DNA of 38,891 nucleotides, from assembly GCA_023511675.1 (NCBI GenBank), contig JAIMBC010000021.1, forward strand, positions 1 through 38,891, in the 5' to 3' direction. Both the position numbers and the translations under genes were made by a program. The first letter of the stretch is position 1; the number at the start of each line of letters is the position of its first letter. This document shows, in pieces, positions 8,276 to 14,675 of this stretch. The DNA is from Pirellulales bacterium. GTDB taxonomy: Bacteria; Planctomycetota; Planctomycetia; Pirellulales; JAIMBC01. The notes beneath the pieces were generated by a model that searched no databases, had not been told where the DNA came from, and saw nothing but the letters and a program-made list of their open reading frames with translations.

Positions 8276-8634
8276 GATGACCCCTCGTAATGGCTGTAAT
8301 GAAAGCTGCGGCCGATGATCTGGCCGGACCCCAGTTGCAGCTTTACATAAAGCGTGCGATCCCCCAGCGGTATCAACAGCACATATGCCTTTGCTCCAGG
8401 GGGTATTTTCAACTCGACCTCTTGCAGCGAAATATCGAGCCGTTCGGCCAACACGGTTGCCAGGTACTCCCACGCGCCGGCGGGTGTAAAGGGCCGTCCG
8501 TTAGCCGGGTTGATCACCTGCGTGGGCCTCCAGTCCGAGGGCCACTGCCGAGCCCATCCCACGACGCGCGCCCGTTTGCGGCGGGCCAGCAGGGCAAGCT
8601 GGTGCCGGACTGAACCGAGATCTGGCTCCATCAC
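8272..8634 (-). CDS. Small hypothetical protein, candidate toxin of the cassette
   Basis: About 120 residues, starting at GTG 8634 or the adjacent ATG 8631. It is the first gene of the cassette and overlaps the zinc-finger/HTH gene by four bases. The N-terminus is basic (LARRKRARVVGWARQW). The middle contains NPANGRPFTPAGAWEYLA. The end, AYVLLIPLGDRTLYVKLQL then IIGRSFHYS, looks like two beta-strands closing with a Ser-Phe-His. E. coli MqsR ends similarly (VYLKITV, then VLIVSFKE), so a BECR-fold mRNA interferase relative is possible, but the similarity is only a short stretch judged by eye. Its position before an MqsA-like gene matches mqsR-mqsA order. No known family is assigned with confidence. 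Confidence 0.6.
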   Translation of the reverse strand: MMEPDLGSVRHQLALLARRKRARVVGWARQWPSDWRPTQVINPANGRPFTPAGAWEYLATVLAERLDISLQEVELKIPPGAKAYVLLIPLGDRTLYVKLQLGSGQIIGRSFHYSHYEGSS

Positions 8635-8675
8635 ATGCCCCCGCTCAGTTCGGCACGCGAGGCGTTCTCCTCAAG

Positions 8676-8689
8676 AGATCATACGATCT
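8676..8689. promoter_or_regulatory. Operator-like palindrome over the -10 box
   Basis: AGATC-ATAC-GATCT is a perfect inverted repeat (5-base arms, 4-base spacer) that covers the whole -10 hexamer of the cassette promoter. A repressor bound here would block RNA polymerase. The MqsA-like HTH protein is the obvious candidate. Confidence 0.5.
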
Positions 8690-8706
8690 ATGCCGGTAAT
8701 CGTCAA
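8678..8706 (-). promoter_or_regulatory. Near-consensus sigma-70 promoter of the three-gene cassette
   Basis: On the minus strand TTGACG (8701-8706) and TATGAT (8678-8683) are separated by exactly 17 bases. Each box differs from consensus at one position. Transcription would start near 8671, about 37 bases before the GTG at 8634. GAGGAG lies early in the leader, rather far from the start codon. Confidence 0.7.
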
Positions 8707-8715
8707 GCGTCTATT

Positions 8716-8729
8716 AGACCATTTGATCT
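8716..8729. promoter_or_regulatory. Second, imperfect copy of the palindrome
   Basis: AGACC-ATTT-GATCT repeats the layout of the palindrome at 8676-8689 with one arm mismatch. Its centre is 40 bases away, roughly four helical turns, just upstream of the -35 box. A similar site on the same face of the DNA supports cooperative binding by one regulator. Confidence 0.4.
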
Positions 8730-8912
8730 CAATCTTGCCCGGTGCCGCAACACGGCTCCTCAAATGGCCATGAACACACACGTTATGACTGTTTGTTTGC
8801 GGCATGAGTCCGTGCGGCTCGCCCAGGCCGTGTTGCTGAGCGCTCACACAATATCGCATTTGCTCCGGCGGGTGGCAGCGGCCATGTCGATCGCTTGCGC
8901 GTACCAGCCCGC

Positions 8913-9215
8913 TCATGGCGGGGCGCCGTGGCCGGCGTCGTCTGGGGTGTCTGGCGCGGCAACCGGAGGGAAATGGCTTCTATCCTGTGCCGGGGGCTCT
9001 TCAAGGTCGTTCGTTGTGCCGCCCTGTTCGGCCAGATACCGCCGTACAGGGCAGGAGTGGCAGACGCACTCAGGTAGGCGTGCATAGGGGAGGGGAGGCG
9101 GCGGGCAATACCGGCAATCGATGTGGCAGCCTGTGTAGCAGCGGTATGCCGGCGCACAGCCCGCTGCTGCACAGCAGCAGGCGAGCGAGAGTGCAAGGCA
9201 GGTGCGCCAGCTCAT
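8913..9215 (-). CDS. Small Cys-rich lipoprotein
   Basis: From the ATG at 9215 this is a 100-residue protein with a lipoprotein signal peptide: Arg at position 4, a hydrophobic core, and the lipobox AAAGC ending at Cys20. The mature part has eight cysteines in its first half (CAPAYRCYTGCHIDCRYC and later CVCHSC), a PPPPLPY motif, and a Pro-rich tail that looks disordered. It should be anchored in a membrane after lipidation. An earlier in-frame ATG at 9284 overlaps the tolC-like stop codon as ATGA and could be the real start through translational coupling, but it would put 23 residues before a normal signal peptide. Its place directly behind a TolC-type gene suggests a periplasmic partner of that channel, perhaps metal-binding; this is inference. 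Confidence 0.65.
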   Translation of the reverse strand: MSWRTCLALSLACCCAAAGCAPAYRCYTGCHIDCRYCPPPPLPYARLPECVCHSCPVRRYLAEQGGTTNDLEEPPAQDRSHFPPVAAPDTPDDAGHGAPP

Positions 9216-9280
9216 GCGGTTTTGAGTGCTTGTGGGCAGGCCGCAGGGCGGATGAGCCGTTGTGCTGGTACAGGGCAGGC

Positions 9281-10690
9281 TCATGGCGGGGGTTCCTGAT
9301 TGGCGTCCTGGTCGGTGGCGGGGGGCAGACCGCCGATCAGCCGTTCCAGAGAGGCGAGCGTCTGCTGGAGCTGTGCCTCGAGCCGTGCCTGCGCCACGTG
9401 GTAGCGCAACAGCTCGCGCCAGACGGCGATCAGGTCCGCAAACTCGACCGCTCTTACCTGATAACCGCGCAGGGCCACTTCGAACGCCTGTTCGGTTGCG
9501 GGGATGATCGACTCTCGCAGCAGCCGCTCCAGCTCTTGCTGGCTGGCCGCCTGCGTGAATAGCCGCTTGACGTCTCGCTGTGTTTCGTCTTTCAGGGCGT
9601 CGTACTCTCGGGCGGAAGAGACCACGGTGGCCTCCGCCTCTCGCACTGCGGCGTGCAATCGCTGCCGATACACCGGCAGGTTGACGCGCAGGCCGAAGGT
9701 CAGCATGTCGATGCCGTCGGAAGTCGGGGCCAGTGCGCGGTTCGTGGTCATTTCGGTCCAGCCGAAGGCGAAGGTGGCATCGGGGTAATAGTCGAGCCGG
9801 GCGCGCTGGAGCATCTGGCGGTTACGAGCGATCTCGGCCAGCATGGCGTGCAGTTCCGGGCGTGCGGCAACCGCCTGCTGGTACAGCCGGTCCAGATCGC
9901 GCGGCACATCCTCAGTGGGCAGATCCTCGAGGGCCGCCAGCGGCGTTTCCGGCGAAACGTGCAGTACCTGTGCCAGGTCGGCCGCCGCCGCGGCCTGCAT
10001 CTGTTTCAGACGGACCAGTTCGCTCTCGACGTTAGCCGACTCGGCTTGCAGGCGCAGCACATCTTGCTGGCTGGTGCGGTTGGTTTGAAACAGCACCTTG
10101 GCCACCTCCAGCAGGTCCTCGAGCGCCGCGCGGTCGGCCTCTGTCAGGCGGATGGCCTTCTGCGTGTAGTACAGCTCGTAGTAGGCCAGCTTGACGGCCT
10201 CGATGGTCTTCAGCTCCACGGCGGCAAGCTGTGCGCGGGCAGCCTGGGCCTCCTGCTCCGCTGCTGCTGCTTGTGCCCGCAGCTTGCCAAACCAGGGCAC
10301 CTCTTGCGATACCATCATCTCGACCGTCATGCGGCCGGCAGCCGTCTGCGGCACGGTAGGAAAGATGGGCCACGAGTTGACATCCAGCATGGGGTCCTTG
10401 AGGCTGGCCGCCTGCGGCACCCGCAGGGCCGCTGCGTCCACCCGCTTGCGAGCCGCGTGGATCTCTGGGTTCTGTGAGAGGGCGAAGCGAATGTAGGCCT
10501 CCACGGGCTGCGGGCCGGCGATCGACTCTTCCACGGGGCTGAGAGCGGCTACAGCCGGCGCCGGCTGGTGCCAAGCCTGGTACATGGCCTGACCAACGCG
10601 GGCATACTCCGGGTCCCACACTTGCCGCGCGCTACGGCAGCCGGACAGCAAGGCCGCTACGGCGAGCAGAGGAAGCGCGGCACGGCGCAT
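9281..10690 (-). CDS. TolC-family outer membrane efflux lipoprotein
   Basis: A 469-residue protein. The ATG at 10690 gives a lipoprotein signal MRRAALPLLAVAALLSGC with the lipid Cys at residue 18, as in the NodT/CusC branch of the TolC family. Two long helical hairpin units follow, with heptad-rich stretches such as QAAAAEQEAQAARAQLAAVE and QAESANVESELVRLKQMQA. The segment LRVNLPVYRQRLHAAVREAE is the typical second-repeat motif of this family. The product should form the outer-membrane channel and periplasmic tunnel of an export system. No inner-membrane pump or adaptor gene is present in the window, so the partner is elsewhere. The Cys-rich lipoprotein gene overlaps or closely follows it. 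Confidence 0.88.
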   Translation of the reverse strand: MRRAALPLLAVAALLSGCRSARQVWDPEYARVGQAMYQAWHQPAPAVAALSPVEESIAGPQPVEAYIRFALSQNPEIHAARKRVDAAALRVPQAASLKDPMLDVNSWPIFPTVPQTAAGRMTVEMMVSQEVPWFGKLRAQAAAAEQEAQAARAQLAAVELKTIEAVKLAYYELYYTQKAIRLTEADRAALEDLLEVAKVLFQTNRTSQQDVLRLQAESANVESELVRLKQMQAAAAADLAQVLHVSPETPLAALEDLPTEDVPRDLDRLYQQAVAARPELHAMLAEIARNRQMLQRARLDYYPDATFAFGWTEMTTNRALAPTSDGIDMLTFGLRVNLPVYRQRLHAAVREAEATVVSSAREYDALKDETQRDVKRLFTQAASQQELERLLRESIIPATEQAFEVALRGYQVRAVEFADLIAVWRELLRYHVAQARLEAQLQQTLASLERLIGGLPPATDQDANQEPPP

Positions 10691-11007
10691 GGGCAAACGT
10701 GGCTGGACCCTGTAAACACCCCAGCCGGCAGGTTGAGGCTGGGAGGAGAACCGCAACGCCGTGCCAGGCGTTGCGCCGCATTGTTTCTCTTATCGACACC
10801 AACGGGATAGGACATACAAGCTGAATGGCCGCAGCGTCTCCGTCGCCGTAAGACAGGCAAGGTTGCACGCTTGCAAGGGTTGGGGAGGTGCCGTGCGAAG
10901 GACGATGTTCCGGGCTCCAGGCCGCGGCCGTCCTGGCGCAGGCATGGTGCGCGCAGCGCCTTGTGCAGAATGGCCCCGTGGCTGGCCTTGCCGGCAGGGG
11001 GCTGGTG
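10691..11007. other. Intergenic region upstream of the tolC-like gene, with a strong hairpin
   Basis: No gene is seen. A perfect 9-base stem, CGCAACGCC (10752-10760) and GGCGTTGCG (10767-10775), closes a 6-base loop. It lies 62 bases before the tolC-like start, so it could fold in that mRNA leader. A T-rich stretch follows it only on the plus strand. No promoter with good match to consensus was found. Confidence 0.5.
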
Positions 11008-12963
11008 TCACGCCGCGGCCGGGCGATCGGTGGGAAGCCCCGCGGCTGCTGATGGAGGGGGCGCTGCCTGGGCAGGCGGCGACATGCGGAACAGGCCAAA
11101 CAGCTCCTGCGGGGTGAGGCTCAGGTGGCACGGCCGGGCGTTGCTGAGGATGGTTTGGAACAGCTCGCGCTTGTGCTGGAGCACCTGATCGATGCGTTCT
11201 TCGATCGTATCGAGTGTGAGGAAGCGGGTGACGGTCACGGGACCGGCGGCTCCAATGCGGTGCGCTCGGTTGATGGCCTGGTCTTCGACGGCGGGATTCC
11301 ACCAGCGGTCGAAGAGAAACACGTACTGAGCGCATTGCAGATTCAGTCCCACGCCGCCGGCACCGTAGCTGAGAAGGAGCACGTGGCGCCTGCTGTCTGT
11401 ACGGAATCGCGCCAGCACGCCCTCGCGTTCGCGGTGGGGCACGCGGCCGTGGTACACCAGCGGCTGAAAGGCCGCCAGCCGCGCACGCAGTGTCTCGAGC
11501 GTCTCGACGTACTGGCTGAATACCAACGCCTTCTGCCCGCTGGCGGCGACTTCTTCCAGATCTGCCTGCAATCGTTCCAGCTTGGCGCTTTCGCCCGTGG
11601 CCGGGTGGAAGTTGCAGATTTGCTTCAGCCGCAACACCAGCTCGAACACGTGGCGGATGGTACATTCGGCACCCAGCCCGGCCAGGCGGAGCACGCCGCG
11701 TTCCTCGGCCAGGCGGTAGGCCTCCCGCTGGGCAGGTCCCAGCTCGACGTATGCCTCCCGCACCAGCCGTGGAGGCAGGTCCGCCAGCACCTGCTCTTTG
11801 GTGCGGCGCAACACGTATTCTCCCGCCAGGCGGCCCAGCCGGTGCAGCTTCATGTCCGGCGAGAGGTAGCCGGGCATCACGAACTCGAAGATGCCGACCA
11901 GGTCTTCGGCCGAGTTTTCCACGGGCGTACCGGTGATCGCCCAGCTTCGCGCCCTGGGCAAAGCCCGCACGAGCTGCGACGTCAGGCTGTTGCGATTCTT
12001 GATCCGCTGCGCCTCGTCAAGCACGACCAGATCGAACGAGGCACCAGCCGCCAGGGCCTGCTGCCCGTCTCGCTGCAACAGTTCGTAGTTGGCGATCCGC
12101 ACGGGGATGCCTTCCTGTCGCCACTGCCAGGCGCGGCGTCCCGCATCGCCTTCAACCACCAGCACCGGCAGTTCGGGGGCCCACCGCCCCAGCTCTCGCT
12201 GCCAGTTGCTGACCAGCGGCTTGGGACAGACCACCAGCACCTGCCTCACCTCGCCGGCGTGGATCAGCAGCCGGATGGCCGTGATGGCCTGCACGGTCTT
12301 GCCCAGCCCCATCTCGTCAGCCAGCACGGCTGCGGCACGGGGATACAAGAAGGCCACGCCCTCGAGCTGATAGGGGAATGGCTGGCAGGGGAACGCCAGC
12401 TCTTGCATGCCGGCCACCACCTCCAGCGGTGGCTGTAGCAGGCAGTACAGGCGGTCTTCCAGCTTCACCAGGTCTCCAGGCGGTTTGACGCGGGTATAGC
12501 GTGCCGGCGGGGCCGACGGTGCATGGCGACTGGCCGAGGCGGCGAGGGGGCCGTCCGGCTGCGGCCCGTTTGGCGGCCTGCGGCGTGCGGGTGGAGGCGG
12601 TATGCCATGCGATGGTTCGTTTTGGGCGCCTCCGGGCCCCGCCGCCTGGAGCGAGGCGAATCGATAGGCCTTGTGGCGCAGCGTGGGAACGGCGATGGGC
12701 ACGCACAGGGTGGGCGGCGCCGCCAGTGCCATCTGCGCTGCGTCGATCACCAGCGGTATGAGGGGGTTCAGGCCCGGTAGATTGCCGCGTACGTCGAGCA
12801 ACTCAGGTGCGAGCTGAGTGAAGGAGAACACGGCCGCACCATCACTCGGCCAGGGCGGCTGCTGCCAGGCCGCGATGGCCGCCTGAAAGGCGGCATCGTT
12901 CCAGGTGGTTGCAGCGTCCGCCGAGCGGTCCTCAGGGGGGGGAGCGGGTAGATCGCTGGGCAT
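11008..12963 (-). CDS. SNF2-family DNA-dependent ATPase/helicase
   Basis: A 651-residue protein with all SNF2 motifs: DEMGLGKT (216-223, Walker A), DEAQ (316-319, Walker B), ITGTPVENS (343-351), then the C-terminal RecA lobe with LVFSQY, YGAGGVGLNL and QAINRAHRIG (562-571). The family uses ATP to translocate on DNA or remodel protein-DNA complexes. The first 190 residues are unlike the usual SNF2 N-termini and include a Pro-rich linker (about 110-160), possibly a partner- or target-binding region. No nuclease domain is fused. The preceding gene ends one base before this ATG, so the two are probably translated together. The exact process (repair, transcription recycling or defence) cannot be told. 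Confidence 0.92.
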   Translation of the reverse strand: MPSDLPAPPPEDRSADAATTWNDAAFQAAIAAWQQPPWPSDGAAVFSFTQLAPELLDVRGNLPGLNPLIPLVIDAAQMALAAPPTLCVPIAVPTLRHKAYRFASLQAAGPGGAQNEPSHGIPPPPARRRPPNGPQPDGPLAASASRHAPSAPPARYTRVKPPGDLVKLEDRLYCLLQPPLEVVAGMQELAFPCQPFPYQLEGVAFLYPRAAAVLADEMGLGKTVQAITAIRLLIHAGEVRQVLVVCPKPLVSNWQRELGRWAPELPVLVVEGDAGRRAWQWRQEGIPVRIANYELLQRDGQQALAAGASFDLVVLDEAQRIKNRNSLTSQLVRALPRARSWAITGTPVENSAEDLVGIFEFVMPGYLSPDMKLHRLGRLAGEYVLRRTKEQVLADLPPRLVREAYVELGPAQREAYRLAEERGVLRLAGLGAECTIRHVFELVLRLKQICNFHPATGESAKLERLQADLEEVAASGQKALVFSQYVETLETLRARLAAFQPLVYHGRVPHREREGVLARFRTDSRRHVLLLSYGAGGVGLNLQCAQYVFLFDRWWNPAVEDQAINRAHRIGAAGPVTVTRFLTLDTIEERIDQVLQHKRELFQTILSNARPCHLSLTPQELFGLFRMSPPAQAAPPPSAAAGLPTDRPAAA

Positions 12964-12964
12964 C

Positions 12965-13540
12965 TCACGCGGCTCGGCTCACGCGGTGGGCCTCTTCGAT
13001 GGCATTGCGGATCCGCTCGAAGGGCTCGGCCAGGTCGAGATACTGGCCAACGTCTGCCAGCGCATCGTGAACGCGCTGTGCGTCCCCCGACGGTATCGCC
13101 AACCGATTGGGGCCAATCGCCAGCGGCTGCAACAGCACCGGGCCGCTGCCAGGAAGCATCAGCCTGCCACCGCCCTCGGAAAGCGCGTCCCCCCCTTGCG
13201 GCCTGCATACCAGCGCTAGCGGCACGGAGACATGGTCGCGTGCCGCCAACAGCTCGGGCTGATCGAGCAGGGCCACGGCAATGCCCGCAGTGGCCTTGGC
13301 CAGCAACGTGCGGGCGATCAGCTCTCCGTACAGGAACGGTTTGAGCGTGGGGCCGTAGAGCAGCTCCTGCACTCGGTTGGGCCTTACGGGTGCAGTGCAG
13401 TGGAACTCCAGCGGGCGCGCCGTGCGGTTCAACAGCAGCAGACCGCCCAGCAGGCCGTGTGCTGGGATCTCGACCACCGAAAGGAACGCCAGGGCGGCGG
13501 GGAGCAGTGGGGCCGAGGGAGGCGTGGCGTGCGAGGTCAA
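12965..13540 (-). CDS. Conserved hypothetical protein paired with the SNF2 helicase
   Basis: A 191-residue protein if started at TTG 13540, which has GGAGAA six bases upstream (13547-13552); no other start in this frame has as good a site. It includes hydrophobic, probably buried strands (LLPAALAFLSVVEIPAHGLL, then GGLLLLNRT) followed by a mixed alpha/beta stretch and a C-terminal helix rich in acidic residues (LADVGQYLDLAEPFERIRNA). I do not recognise a domain. The TGA is one base before the SNF2 ATG, implying translational coupling and a shared process. An earlier start at 13750 is possible but would add Arg- and His-rich, non-coding-like sequence. Confidence 0.65.
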   Translation of the reverse strand: MTSHATPPSAPLLPAALAFLSVVEIPAHGLLGGLLLLNRTARPLEFHCTAPVRPNRVQELLYGPTLKPFLYGELIARTLLAKATAGIAVALLDQPELLAARDHVSVPLALVCRPQGGDALSEGGGRLMLPGSGPVLLQPLAIGPNRLAIPSGDAQRVHDALADVGQYLDLAEPFERIRNAIEEAHRVSRAA

Positions 13541-13678
13541 CGTTGCTTCTCCAGTCTGTGCAGCCTCTCGTCGCCGCCGATGTGGCAGAGCGGTGGTCCG
13601 CTGCCTTGCATCGGGCCGATGCCGGCCCGACTTTAACAGTTGTGCCGGCAGGACGGAGGGAGTGTGGCGCATGCATGC

Positions 13679-13708
13679 TCGACGAACCGCCGTCACCCTG
13701 GTTATAAT
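13679..13708 (+). promoter_or_regulatory. Candidate promoter of the 13735 gene
   Basis: A perfect -10 box TATAAT (13703-13708) follows TCGACG (13679-13684) with an 18-base spacer. The gene's ATG lies 27 bases beyond the -10 box. Confidence 0.5.
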
Positions 13709-13734
13709 GTGGCTATGACCTTGAGGGCCGAAAC

Positions 13735-14187
13735 ATGAGTGAGCGAGCACCCATCCCGCCCCTGTTTACCCAGGTTGCCATCTCCGCGGGCTCAACTACC
13801 GGTCAGGGGGCTGGGGTGAATGTTCATGATGAGCAGCTCCGCCTGCTGCGGGAGATTCTGGGGGCCTTGGATCGGCAGAATGAATTGCTGGAAGAGGTGG
13901 TGCAGCAGCTTGGCGCCGCCCAAAAGCAGCGGATGCAGGAGCTGGGCCAGTGGAAGGCCGCCAATCCGCAGCTTGCGCAGAAGTGCCGTCTGGCGGCAGA
14001 GACGCTCAGCCGCGTGCAGACCGAGTTCCTGCACGCGCTCACCGCAGAGGTCAATGAGAATGCCGACGTGCTGGCTGACGGTGACTTCATGCTCAACGAG
14101 TTTGTCGACCGCTTCGGCCCCCGGCTGGCGCACCTCAACGGCGTGCTGCAAGTGCTCAGCCAACTCGGCAGTGCCGGCGGCAGCTAG
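13735..14187 (+). CDS. Planctomycete-type small coiled-coil protein of unknown function
   Basis: 150 residues. A short variable N-terminus is followed by a helical core: DEQLRLLREILGALDRQNEL, LLEEVVQQLGAAQKQRMQEL, and a conserved C-terminal stretch ADGDFMLNEFVDRFGPRLAH. I remember near-identical small proteins from many planctomycete genomes, always without a function. There is no signal peptide or membrane segment, so it should be cytoplasmic and may oligomerise through the coiled coil. It has its own promoter with a perfect TATAAT. It is divergent from the SNF2 pair and convergent with the following minus-strand gene, so it is a single-gene unit. Confidence 0.75.
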   Translation: MSERAPIPPLFTQVAISAGSTTGQGAGVNVHDEQLRLLREILGALDRQNELLEEVVQQLGAAQKQRMQELGQWKAANPQLAQKCRLAAETLSRVQTEFLHALTAEVNENADVLADGDFMLNEFVDRFGPRLAHLNGVLQVLSQLGSAGGS

Positions 14188-14216
14188 CAGGCTGGCCTCC
14201 CTGCGCTCGCGCCTCC

Positions 14217-14675
14217 TCAGTGGCCTCGCGCGCGTTCCGCCGCATGAGACGCCACGTCGCCAGCGGCAAACAGCCGGGCGCGAAGCTGCTCCAGCCGAGG
14301 CTGCTCGGCGGCCAAAGAGGGGGGCAGGCCCGCAGTGTCGAACCGCTGCGGCTCGACGAACACCTGCGCAGGTTGGGCCAGCCGCGCGTACGATGCCAGG
14401 CGGCGCAGCAGGCGGCGAGAGGAGGCATCCAGTCCGTGTGCACGACACAGTTCGTAGAACAGCCGCCCAGGATGCGTGTACGACCGCCGCCGCTCGGACC
14501 GGTTCGCCCACCGAGACGCGGCCCACAGCAGCAACACCATCCCCGCCGTCAGGCCCCCTAGCCACAACAGCTTCTCCGGGGTGTCTTCCGGACGCGATTG
14601 CAGCCCGCGCGTAAGCTGGAACAGCCGATCCAAGTCCACCGCCAGCAACGGACAGCGCACGGCAAACGCGTTCAC
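14217..14675 (-). CDS. Small single-pass membrane protein of unknown function
   Basis: 152 residues from GTG 14675, which overlaps the TGA of the upstream HEAT-repeat gene as GTGA. One clear transmembrane helix (about residues 37-54, LWLGGLTAGMVLLLWAAS) is followed by a basic stretch WANRSERRRS, suggesting that the C-terminal part faces the cytoplasm. That part (RLFYELCRAHGLDASSRRLL, then RRLASYARLAQPAQVFVEP) is helical and not recognised. The four-base overlap with the HEAT gene suggests that both products are made in fixed ratio and act together. Confidence 0.65.
   Translation of the reverse strand: MNAFAVRCPLLAVDLDRLFQLTRGLQSRPEDTPEKLLWLGGLTAGMVLLLWAASRWANRSERRRSYTHPGRLFYELCRAHGLDASSRRLLRRLASYARLAQPAQVFVEPQRFDTAGLPPSLAAEQPRLEQLRARLFAAGDVASHAAERARGH

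Noticed and set aside
11125-12438. A 437-codon plus-strand frame.
   Set aside because: It is fully antisense to the SNF2 gene, rich in Gln and His, and has no domain; it is a GC-driven shadow frame.
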